A DNA stretch of 64,000 bases, from contig SMLU01000001.1 of assembly GCA_007859745.1 (NCBI GenBank), forward strand, positions 1,178,001 through 1,242,000, written 5' to 3'. Numbering within the stretch: the first letter of the stretch is position 1; every line of letters begins with the position of its first letter. This document shows, in pieces, positions 42,408 through 49,871 of this stretch. This DNA is from Phycisphaerae bacterium RAS1 (GTDB lineage: Bacteria; Planctomycetota; Phycisphaerae; UBA1845; Fen-1342). A program made the position numbers and the translations under genes. The notes beneath the pieces were generated by a model that searched no databases, was not told the DNA's origin, and saw only the letters and a list, made by a program, of their open reading frames with translations.

Positions 42408-43658
42408 TCATTGCGCCGCCGGCGGCGCGTCGTACTCCAACAGCCTTCGCTCACCCTGCAGGGCGCGAATGGGAGTGGCGTCCTGCGTCACCTCCAGCGT
42501 GCCCATGTACTCGCGCTTCGGGCCGCGGACGGCGAAATAGCGCACATGCACGAAGCGGCCGCGGAAGTTGATCCAGAACTGGGCCACGTCCTGCCGTCCG
42601 CCGCGGAAATCGCTCAAAATCCGGTTCACCACGTCCACGCTGTCGGGCGGATGGCAGTGCTGCACCTTGCGGCCGATGATCACCTTGCTGCGCGGAAAGA
42701 CACGATCCGCCGTTTCGGAGAAAAACCGCACGCGGTCATCGGCGTCGACGAACGTCAGATCGACCGGCAGCGTTTTGAACAACGCCACCACCTGATCAAA
42801 CGTGAGCGAGCCGGTCGGGAACGCGACCGAGCGGTCCCTGGGTAGTTCCAGTTGGTCGGGCGGAATCACCGTCGCCGGCGGGGCGTAACCCTCGCGCGGC
42901 TCAACCAGGCACCAGCCGTACGGCGGCGACTGCTGCCAGATTTCGCCCCATTCGTCTTCGGTCAGCGTCTGGAGCGACATGGGCAGGAGGATGTTCTCCT
43001 CCTTGTCGATCATCCCGCCGACGCAGTAGTGGACTCTTTCGGCGGCCTCTTCGGTGGCCTGCACGACGTCCGCCGCGGAGGCGTGGGGGGCGAAGAGCGC
43101 TTCGTGCAGCGCCTTCAGCGCCGCGCGGGCTTCATCGTCCCTGGCCCACATGACGCGCGAGGGGCCGTTGATGCCGTGCCGCTCCAGGCAACTGAACAGC
43201 AGGTTTTCCTTGCGGGCGTAGTGTTTTTCGACGTCCATGAGGTCGTTGGCAGCCCGCTTGGCGTCGTTCAGCAGCGACGTGAACGGCGCCGCGTCATGAA
43301 TCTCGGCCAGTTTCTCTATCGCCGCGCGGAGCTTGCCCAGCGTGCCCTGCAGCGCCAGGTTCTCCTGATGAAACGTGTCCGCCGGATGGCCGGGCGGCAC
43401 GTCGGGCGTCTGCTGGTTTCGCAGCAGGTCCTTGACGACCTGGGCGTGCAGGTCGCACATGGAACGAATCTGCTGGACGCTGACGCCGTCGGCCAGGAGC
43501 TGTTGCTCCATCGCCGCCACTTCCGCGGCGCTGGCGTGTTTCACGATGTCGGTCAGCTCGCCGCGCACCTGCTCGGGCGAAACGCCTTCGTGAAGCTGCT
43601 TCACGATGACTTTCAGCGAGTGGATGCGGCGGGCGCGGTTATCGATGAATTCACTCAT
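42408..43658 (-). CDS. DUF438, hemerythrin and PAS protein
   Basis: A 416-residue protein with three parts. A DUF438 helical domain (about 1-70: RRIHSLKVIVKQLHEGVSPE) is followed by a hemerythrin-like helical bundle (about 85-240: DVEKHYARKENLLFSCLERH, EAAERVHYCVGGMIDKEENI) with His and Glu ligands for a di-iron site. A C-terminal PAS domain (about 280-400: LPVDLTFVDADDRVRFFSE, GRKVQHCHPPDSV) completes it. Hemerythrin domains bind O2 or NO. I place the start at the ATG at 43658; the TTG at 43676 would overlap the cytochrome gene. In this operon an NO or O2 sensing or scavenging role is reasonable, but unproven. Confidence 0.85.
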   Translation of the reverse strand: MSEFIDNRARRIHSLKVIVKQLHEGVSPEQVRGELTDIVKHASAAEVAAMEQQLLADGVSVQQIRSMCDLHAQVVKDLLRNQQTPDVPPGHPADTFHQENLALQGTLGKLRAAIEKLAEIHDAAPFTSLLNDAKRAANDLMDVEKHYARKENLLFSCLERHGINGPSRVMWARDDEARAALKALHEALFAPHASAADVVQATEEAAERVHYCVGGMIDKEENILLPMSLQTLTEDEWGEIWQQSPPYGWCLVEPREGYAPPATVIPPDQLELPRDRSVAFPTGSLTFDQVVALFKTLPVDLTFVDADDRVRFFSETADRVFPRSKVIIGRKVQHCHPPDSVDVVNRILSDFRGGRQDVAQFWINFRGRFVHVRYFAVRGPKREYMGTLEVTQDATPIRALQGERRLLEYDAPPAAQ

Positions 43659-43668
43659 GGGTTGCTCG

Positions 43669-44937
43669 TCAGACAAAATAGGTCAGCGGGGCGGTTACCA
43701 GCCAGAAGAGGGCGGCCATTCCGGTCAGCGCGGCGAGCGCGACGACCGCCTGCGGGCGCGTCGCGTCGAGACGGTTGCGCCACGCCAGTACGGCCAACGC
43801 GAGCGCCGCCGCCGCCAGCACGCCGGCTTGCAGCGCCTGACAACTGGTGAGCAGGTAGTACGTGTCGGCGAAAGAGACCGCGTCCGCGGGGGCCGCCCAG
43901 CGCGGTTTGCAGGCAGCCGTGAAGTAGTCGGCGCCCATCCCATTCGGCCCGGCCGGCGCCGGCGGAATCACGGATTTCTCAATGAAGACGGGTTCGGCCG
44001 CTGATCCGGCGCCGCCGACAGCCAGCGTCGGTCCGCTCGCCGCCGTCTTTTTTTCTCCCGAGGCGGCGGAATCGGCCGTGCCGCCGCGATTCTGCAGCGT
44101 GCGCAGATAGGCGACCACGTCGTTCAAGTCGGCGTCGACCAGCGTCGGGTTCCCGCCGCGAGGCGGCATCTGCACCCTGGTCGTGTTGAGCGGATCCCAA
44201 GGCTGCCTTCCGACCTGCACGAACTTCAGCATCTCGACGTCGCTCTTCGATTTAACGTACTCACTCTCGATCAGCGACTTGCCCTGGCCGGGCATGCCGT
44301 TGGCGTCCGGACCGTGGCAGCCGGCGCAGGTCCCCAGAAACAGCCTGCGGCCGTTGATGGCGTCGATGGAGCGGGCTGCCGGCGCGTTCTCGGCAACGGC
44401 AACGGTCGGAACGTAGACGGGCTTCTTCTTCGGCAGTTTCACGCCGAACGCTCGGGCCACATAGCGCTCGTTGGGCTTAAAACGCTCCCCGGGACGGATG
44501 CCGTACGCCGATTTCGCGTCACGGTCGATCAGCGTCACGGCCACGAAAGCGCCGCATCCCAGGAATGCCACCAGCAACGCCATGGCGGCGCCGCGGGCAG
44601 CGCCGACGCGCGTCAGGGGCGCGGCCACACCGGCGGCGGCGGCCGACAGCAGCAGCGCGCCGATTCCAGCCGCGGCCAACGGGATATTCATCAGCTTCTG
44701 GCCCCAGCCGAACGCCGCCGGGTGCGCCAGCCGCATGGCCAGCACGATGAGCAGAAGCAGGAGCAGCGCGGCGACGTACACGGCCAGAAAGACGTGCCGA
44801 TCCCGGGAGGAGAACAAGGTGTCGCCTCCGGCTTTTTCCGCGGCGGGCGAGCCGGCGACGTCCGCCGATGCGGCCGCGCCGCCGCCTGGCGCCGGGCGGA
44901 ATTCAACCTGCTCGCGTTCCAATACAGCCGTGCTCAT
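43669..44937 (-). CDS. Membrane-bound cytochrome c of the nos operon
   Basis: A 422-residue protein. Three membrane helices lie at about residues 45-145 (VFLAVYVAALLLLLLIVLAM, IPLAAAGIGALLLS, MALLVAFLGCGAFVAVTL). A periplasmic cytochrome c domain follows with the heme site CAGCHGP at about residue 209 and the axial Met in VQMPPRGG. One to two further helices lie at the C-terminus. Clade II nos clusters carry one or two such cytochromes, which are thought to carry electrons from the quinol pool or bc complex to NosZ in place of NosR. AAGGAG precedes the ATG at 44937, and the start overlaps the nosL stop by four bases. Confidence 0.85.
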   Translation of the reverse strand: MSTAVLEREQVEFRPAPGGGAAASADVAGSPAAEKAGGDTLFSSRDRHVFLAVYVAALLLLLLIVLAMRLAHPAAFGWGQKLMNIPLAAAGIGALLLSAAAAGVAAPLTRVGAARGAAMALLVAFLGCGAFVAVTLIDRDAKSAYGIRPGERFKPNERYVARAFGVKLPKKKPVYVPTVAVAENAPAARSIDAINGRRLFLGTCAGCHGPDANGMPGQGKSLIESEYVKSKSDVEMLKFVQVGRQPWDPLNTTRVQMPPRGGNPTLVDADLNDVVAYLRTLQNRGGTADSAASGEKKTAASGPTLAVGGAGSAAEPVFIEKSVIPPAPAGPNGMGADYFTAACKPRWAAPADAVSFADTYYLLTSCQALQAGVLAAAALALAVLAWRNRLDATRPQAVVALAALTGMAALFWLVTAPLTYFV

Positions 44938-45518
44938 GGGGAGCTCCTTGACGTGGCGGCCATGCCCGACGCGGGCTTGCGAAGCGCATCGAACGTCAGC
45001 ACCTGGCCCGGATAATGCAACCGCAGCGCTTCTGCCGCGGCCCGCGTCTCAAAGGCGGCCAGATTCGAGGCCATCGGCGTGTGCAACTTCTCGCTGCGGA
45101 CATAGACCGCCTCATCCGCCGACAGCCATTTGCCGGTCTTGAAATCGTGGACGTACATCGCTCCAGGCGGCCGGCCGGAATTCTCCTTCAGGTAATCCAG
45201 CAGGCAGCCGACGTCGTCGAACGCGATCTTCCACACGCCGTCGTCGGCGCTGATGCAGGCCGCGGCGGCGAAGGGCTCGTCGCTGACGATCATCTTGCAG
45301 TAGTCGCACTCCGTTTGGCCGTAGGCGATGGCCGGTGGGGAGAGGTCGTCGCCGCGGCCGCAGCCGCACGCCGCGACGAGCGCGAGCAGCGATGCGGTAA
45401 GTAGCGAGTAGCGAGTAGCGAGTAGCGAGTTGAAGAGCGTCGCGCCTGCGCACGGCAGGCCAAGGTGCAGCGCCGCGTCTTTGCTCTCAGGCATCCGCCA
45501 TTGACTACTCCGCGTCAT
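44934..45518 (-). CDS. nosL: NosL copper-chaperone lipoprotein
   Basis: NosL delivers Cu(I) to nitrous-oxide reductase. The mature protein has QTECDYCKMIVSDEPFAAAA with the CxxCxM-like copper site, VGCLLDYLKE, VHDFKTGKWLSADEAVYV and TPMASNLAAFETRAAAEALR, all family-typical. The lipobox is LVAACG. The ATG at 45518 overlaps the nosY stop (ATGA). The long 60-residue stretch before the lipobox is unusual: it includes SLLATRYSLLTA, which is the translation of four GTAGCGA heptamers (45401-45428) on the opposite strand. The repeat thus forms part of the signal peptide. The total is 194 residues. Confidence 0.9.
   Translation of the reverse strand: MTRSSQWRMPESKDAALHLGLPCAGATLFNSLLATRYSLLTASLLALVAACGCGRGDDLSPPAIAYGQTECDYCKMIVSDEPFAAAACISADDGVWKIAFDDVGCLLDYLKENSGRPPGAMYVHDFKTGKWLSADEAVYVRSEKLHTPMASNLAAFETRAAAEALRLHYPGQVLTFDALRKPASGMAATSRSSP
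45401..45428. repeat. Heptamer array H3, four exact GTAGCGA units, inside nosL
   Basis: GTAGCGA at 45401, 45408, 45415 and 45422, followed by GTTGAAG. It encodes part of the NosL signal peptide on the minus strand. The same array with the same flank (CAAGTAGCGA... GTTGAAGA) lies at 46348 in nosY. Confidence 0.92.
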
Positions 45519-46501
45519 GGTCGCACCCCGCGTCGAAAGACCACGCCCGCCGCCGCCAGCGGCAGGATGATCCACGCCGCCAGCACGCTGAGAAGCAACG
45601 CGGGCAGGGCGCTCCCGAATGTCTGCGAGGCGTACAGCCCGGCCGGGCCGAGCAGGTCCAGCGAGCGGTGCATTCCACTGACCGCGAAGATCTTGAACAC
45701 TTGCAGCGGGTTGACCAAGGCGGCGGCCAGCAGCTCGCCGGCCGTCATGCGCAGCGTCGCCGCGCCGCCCATCAGTCCCAGGTCGCCCAGAAATACAAAT
45801 CCGAGCCAGGCAAAAATCGAGATGCCCAGCGCCAATGACGAGCGGCGCGAGAGCGTCGAGATCAGAAACCCGACGCTCAGCATGGCCCAGCCCAGCAGGA
45901 CGCTCAGCGCGAAGATCGAGGCGTACTGCGCCGCATTGGCCGATGCGCCGCGGACCGCGAGCACGCCGCCGGTGACGCCGAATCCCAGCGCCAGCGCCGC
46001 CATGAGCGCCGCCGCCAGGCCGATGAATTTGCCGAGCAGCACTTCGCCGCGGCGAACCGGCTGCGAGAGCAGCGTTTCGAGCGTGCCGCGCTCGCGTTCG
46101 CCGGCGATGGCGGACGCTCCCAGCGTCAACGCCATCAGTGGCACGATCAGCAGCACCAGATTGACCAGGCTCGCCGCGGTCCGCCCGAAGCCGGCCAGGC
46201 CGAAGCGCCCGGTGCCGGTCAGCGCGACCGACGCCAGCCCCAGCGACAGGGCCGCGAAGCAGACGGCATAAAGAAGAAACCAGCGGTTGCGCAGGGCGTC
46301 GCGGATTTCCTTGCCGGCGAAGATCGCGACGACGCGGAGAGTATCAAGTAGCGAGTAGCGAGTAGCGAGTAGCGAGTTGAAGACGCCGCGACGTGCTTCG
46401 AGGGCGGCCAGATCGCGTCTGCTCTCTTTGACCGCGCTCGCTGCCGGTGGCGCCATCTGCAACTCGCTACTCGCTACTTTGAACTCTGAACTCTTACTCA
46501 T
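45515..46501 (-). CDS. nosY: NosY-type ABC permease with repeat-derived N-terminus
   Basis: The permease partner of NosF in the NosDFY complex that helps mature the copper centres of NosZ. The family-typical part begins at IFAGKEIRDALRNRWFLLYA. Five to six membrane helices follow, with ASAIAGERERGTLETLLSQPV as the coupling-helix motif and MAALALGFGVTGGVL. The ATG at 46501 overlaps the nosF stop (ATGAGTAA). The first 60 or so residues (MSKSSEFKVASSELQ..., GVFNSLLATRYSLLDTL) are not family sequence: they are the translation of two inverted heptamer arrays and the DNA between them (46348-46494). No start codon exists between the repeat and the conserved part, so the repeat must be translated. 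Confidence 0.88.
   Translation of the reverse strand: MSKSSEFKVASSELQMAPPAASAVKESRRDLAALEARRGVFNSLLATRYSLLDTLRVVAIFAGKEIRDALRNRWFLLYAVCFAALSLGLASVALTGTGRFGLAGFGRTAASLVNLVLLIVPLMALTLGASAIAGERERGTLETLLSQPVRRGEVLLGKFIGLAAALMAALALGFGVTGGVLAVRGASANAAQYASIFALSVLLGWAMLSVGFLISTLSRRSSLALGISIFAWLGFVFLGDLGLMGGAATLRMTAGELLAAALVNPLQVFKIFAVSGMHRSLDLLGPAGLYASQTFGSALPALLLSVLAAWIILPLAAAGVVFRRGVRP
46348..46375. repeat. Heptamer array H4, four exact GTAGCGA units, inside nosY
   Basis: GTAGCGA at 46348, 46355, 46362 and 46369, followed by GTTGAAGAC. With H5 it forms an inverted pair of 147 bp. Confidence 0.92.
46464..46494. repeat. Heptamer array H5, mixed TCGCTAC and GAACTCT units
   Basis: TCGCTAC at 46464 and 46471, then TTT, then GAACTCT at 46481 and 46488. 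It joins both heptamer types (the GTAGCGA and TTCAGAG kinds) in one array and ends at the stop codon of the nosDF gene. Confidence 0.88.
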
Positions 46502-49500
46502 GGTTTTCCTCGCTTTCCAGCTCAAAATCCTCGACCGCAATCCCCGCCGCCTGGAGCGCCGCCAGCGGTCCGGCCTTGCGGCCGGAGGGCACGCGCACCA
46601 GCACCGCCGTGTGATTCAGCGACGCGTCGAAGCCCGCGCGGGTCAGCGCCCCGCAAGCCTGTTCGCGCAGGGACTCCGTGAGCGGAATGCGGACAAACGT
46701 GACGGCGGCGGCAAGCTGGTTCAGCAGCGCCGGCGGGCCGTCCTGCACGACCCGGCCGCGCTCCAGCATGACCAGCCGGTCCGCCAGAAAGGACACTTCC
46801 TCGGCCCGATGCGTGGAATAAACGACCGTCTTGCCCGACTCCTTCAGGCCGCGGAGCAGCTCGAGGAACTGCCGCCGAGCGCGGGCGTCGAGATTCGAGG
46901 TCGGTTCGTCCAGAAGCAGCAGCGGCGGGTCGGCGAGCAGGGCCACGGCCAGCGCCAGCCGCTGCTTCATGCCGCCGGAGAGCTCGCCGACGCGCTTGGC
47001 GGCGTGCTCGATCAGGCCGACGCGCGCGAGCGCGGCGTGGACGGAGGCGGTCGATGCGTCGCAGCCCTTCAGCCGCGCGAAGAAGCGGAGCGTGTCGGTC
47101 GTTGTCAGCTCGTCGTAGAACGCCAGCTCTTGCGAAACGTAGCCCACCAGCCGGCGGGCGGCCTTTCCATCGCGGCGGACGTCAAAATTGCCGATGCGGA
47201 CGCAGCCGCGGAAGCTGTGAAGGCCGAGCAGGCACTTGATGATCGTCGTCTTGCCGGCGCCATTGGTACCCCAGAGCGCGACCGCGGCGCCGGGCTGAAC
47301 ATCGAGCGAAAGCTGATCGACGGCGGTGTTGCGGCCGAAGCGCTTTGTGAGTTTCTCAATGCGGAGAATCGGCGGCGCGGACGATACGGGGGCGGACGGG
47401 TCGAATCGCGGCGCAGGAGACGCCTGCACGTGTTTGGTTAATTCGTTGTCCATGGTGGCCACGGCTGCACGGCCAAGCGGTCGCTCGGACCGTTGCTCGC
47501 ACACTTGGGTTTCTGCAAGGCGAGCGCTTGACCGTGCCACCCGACCGCGCCCTGCGCCCTGCGCCCCGCGCCCCCACCGGCCGGTCCACGGTCGAAGCAC
47601 CAACGCGACCACCGCGAGCAAACCGGCCGACACCGTCGGCATCGGCCAGGCCGCCGCCGCCCGCGCCGGCTGCACGTGCAGCGCGATCGGCCGCGTGAGC
47701 GGGGCCGTATCGGTGATCTTCGGCGCCGGCTGCATGATCGGAAACGCCTTCGACGCCAGCTCGATCGCCTGTTGCGCCGGGCTGTAGATGAACAAACGAA
47801 ACTTTGGCTCACGGTCCATCAGATTTTCGAAGAGACCCGTCGCGTGATAGGGCAGATCGCCCACGCCGTCGCCGGCGGCGTCGAAGCCGGCGTAGTCGCT
47901 CCAGTAGTTGCCGACGCCGTCGACCGTGAACTTGTTGTTTTTCAGCTCACCCGTGCCCCACAGCGCCACCTGCTCGATGTTCTCGCGGAATTCATTCTCG
48001 CTGAAGTGATTCCGCTGCACCGCCGGCAGGAACGCCAGGGCGATGTCGTTGTACGCGAACACGTTGCGGCGGATGTGATGCTCGACGTCGATCCGCGACG
48101 GGCTGTTGTCCATGTACATGCCGACGCGGTTGGCGAGCAGCGCGTTTTCCTCTGCGATCAGCCCGTCCATGTCCTTCAGCCCGATGCCGTAGCCGCTCGG
48201 ACCGCGGTTGTGGTCCAGCAGGTTGCGGCGCATCACGACGTTTCCGCTGTACATCAGAAACACGCCCACCGAGTTGTCCACCAGCCGGTTTTCCTCGAGC
48301 ACGCCGTCGTGGGCGTACATGAAATGCATGCCGTAGCGGCTGTCCTGCACGGTGTTGCGGCGAAGCTGCGCCCCGCGCGAGTACCAGATCACGACGTCAC
48401 GGACGGCCTCGACCTTGTTGTCTTCGACGATGCAGTTGTTGCTGTTCCACAGGCGAATGCCGTCGCCGCGGCGCGGCAGGTAGAGGTTCTTGCCGTGAAC
48501 GCTGTTGTTGCGAACCGTCGCGTCGGAGGCGGTGTTGAGCAGGATGCCGACCAGCACGTCGGTCAGCGTGTTGTGCTCGACCGTCGCTCGCGGCGCCAGC
48601 ACCGCCACGCCGGCGTTCTGCTCATCGAGGCTCTCGCCGGTGTTGCGGATGCGGAAGCCGCGCAGCGTCACGTCCGGCGCGGTGATGCGCACCACGTCGC
48701 CCTCGCCGCCGGCGTCGAGCGTCACGTCGCCGTCGGCAATCAGCCGCACAGGCTTGTCGATCAGGACCGTGCCGCGGTACGTGCCGGCGGGGACGCGCAC
48801 GTCGCCTCCTTCGACCGCGGCGCGAATGAGCTGCGCGACGGGCGACACCGCCGTCACGGCGGATTCCACGCGCGGCTTGTCGGAATGCTCCTGCGCCGAC
48901 GCGGTCCCCGGCGCCAGCAACGCGACGGCAACCAGCGCGACGGTGACCATCGGCGACATCGCGTTTCGCGCGGCGCGCTGCGCATCCACCAGCGGCTTGT
49001 AAGCCCGGCGGTGAAAGTAGAGCGCCGTGATCACGACCAGCGCCGCAATCGTCGCCAGCCACAGCCCGGTCGATGGGTCAGCCACGGTCTTGAATTGCCC
49101 GATCGTTCCGACGCCCAGCACCGGCGGCACGAACGGCTTGATCGAGCTGGAGAGCGCCGCGTGCGGGTCGAGGTTGGTTCCGAATGTCGCCAGCCAGTAT
49201 TGCAGATCGACCAGGAACCCAACCGGAAAGAGCACCGCCGGAAGCGCAATCACGCCCGCCCACCGGCTGTGAATGAAGATTCCCGCGACCAGCAGGGCCG
49301 CGAGCACGACGATCAGCATGGCGGAGTTGTTCCGCTCAAGCTGGGCCGCGTCGTTGAGCGGCCGCATGCCGATGTAGTGGTTCAGGCCGTCGATCTCGTG
49401 CACGTCGCCTTCAAGCCGGTTCAGATACGCCTGAACGTGCAGGCCCTTGGGATACTGCGGCGCGATGAGCTTCATCTTCCAGTAAGGGAAGAAGAAGGAG

Positions 49501-49622
49501 ACGCCCACCAGCGCGCCCGCGATGACGAGCAGCACGCTCGGCAACACGTAGCGCATCCGGTTGGAGCGCAGCTCCTCGGTCGGCACCCGCGGCCCCAGGA
49601 TGTTTTGCATGGTCGCGGTCAT
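46494..49622 (-). CDS. nosDF: Membrane domain/NosD/NosF fusion for NosZ maturation
   Basis: A single 1042-residue frame with three parts. Residues 1-215 form a membrane domain with about five helices and the stretch LIAPQYPKGLHVQAYLNRLE, like the separate membrane protein found in clade II nos clusters. Residues 219-241 are a signal-like helix; 250-640 are NosD, a parallel beta-helix with DGIRLWNSNNCIVEDN and SGNVVMRRNLLDHNRGPSGYG; a helix lies at 659-680. Residues 724-1042 are the ABC ATPase NosF: Walker A GTNGAGKTTI, signature LSGGMKQRLALA, Walker B LLLLDEPTSNLD, H-switch YSTHRAEE. The junction 681-723 is arginine-rich and encoded by a palindromic repeat. An ATG at 47453 could restart NosF, but no stop or Shine-Dalgarno precedes it. 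Confidence 0.88.
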   Translation of the reverse strand: MTATMQNILGPRVPTEELRSNRMRYVLPSVLLVIAGALVGVSFFFPYWKMKLIAPQYPKGLHVQAYLNRLEGDVHEIDGLNHYIGMRPLNDAAQLERNNSAMLIVVLAALLVAGIFIHSRWAGVIALPAVLFPVGFLVDLQYWLATFGTNLDPHAALSSSIKPFVPPVLGVGTIGQFKTVADPSTGLWLATIAALVVITALYFHRRAYKPLVDAQRAARNAMSPMVTVALVAVALLAPGTASAQEHSDKPRVESAVTAVSPVAQLIRAAVEGGDVRVPAGTYRGTVLIDKPVRLIADGDVTLDAGGEGDVVRITAPDVTLRGFRIRNTGESLDEQNAGVAVLAPRATVEHNTLTDVLVGILLNTASDATVRNNSVHGKNLYLPRRGDGIRLWNSNNCIVEDNKVEAVRDVVIWYSRGAQLRRNTVQDSRYGMHFMYAHDGVLEENRLVDNSVGVFLMYSGNVVMRRNLLDHNRGPSGYGIGLKDMDGLIAEENALLANRVGMYMDNSPSRIDVEHHIRRNVFAYNDIALAFLPAVQRNHFSENEFRENIEQVALWGTGELKNNKFTVDGVGNYWSDYAGFDAAGDGVGDLPYHATGLFENLMDREPKFRLFIYSPAQQAIELASKAFPIMQPAPKITDTAPLTRPIALHVQPARAAAAWPMPTVSAGLLAVVALVLRPWTGRWGRGAQGAGRGRVARSSARLAETQVCEQRSERPLGRAAVATMDNELTKHVQASPAPRFDPSAPVSSAPPILRIEKLTKRFGRNTAVDQLSLDVQPGAAVALWGTNGAGKTTIIKCLLGLHSFRGCVRIGNFDVRRDGKAARRLVGYVSQELAFYDELTTTDTLRFFARLKGCDASTASVHAALARVGLIEHAAKRVGELSGGMKQRLALAVALLADPPLLLLDEPTSNLDARARRQFLELLRGLKESGKTVVYSTHRAEEVSFLADRLVMLERGRVVQDGPPALLNQLAAAVTFVRIPLTESLREQACGALTRAGFDASLNHTAVLVRVPSGRKAGPLAALQAAGIAVEDFELESEENHE
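47454..47545. repeat. Semi-palindromic repeat encoding the NosD-NosF linker
   Basis: GTGGCCACGGCTGCACGGCC plus AAGCGG on one side and CGAGCGCTTGACCGTGCCAC on the other can pair imperfectly. The centre is TTGCTCGCACACTTGGGTTT. The block reads through in frame and links two domains that are usually separate genes. Confidence 0.55.
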
Positions 49623-49678
49623 CGCATTCGTCCTTTCGGCAACTCACTCGGACTCGAACTGACACCCTCGGCCGATCT

Positions 49679-49796
49679 TTCCGAACCCGCCGCGCCAAGC
49701 GGCGGGGCGACGTCCTGCGTTCGTTCGGGCGGCCTCGCGGACGAACGTCTCCGCTACCTGAAGGTCACCCCGTCGCTTGGCGCGACGGGTTCGGAA
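49679..49796. repeat. REP-like inverted pair, copy A5, with compensatory change
   Basis: Left half TTCCGAACCCGCCGCGCCAA plus GCGGCGGGG; right half CCCGTCGCTTGGCGCGACGG plus GTTCGGAAA. In the right half the stem bases C-G at one position are T-A instead, on both arms, so pairing is kept. It fills the nosZ-nosDF gap (49623-49871) and may separate nosZ from downstream gene expression. Confidence 0.88.
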
Positions 49797-49871
49797 AAGC
49801 GACCGCAGAGCAGCCGCCGCACGGAACCCGGCACGTCAACGCGTGTGCGGCGGCTGCGAGAAGAACAACGT

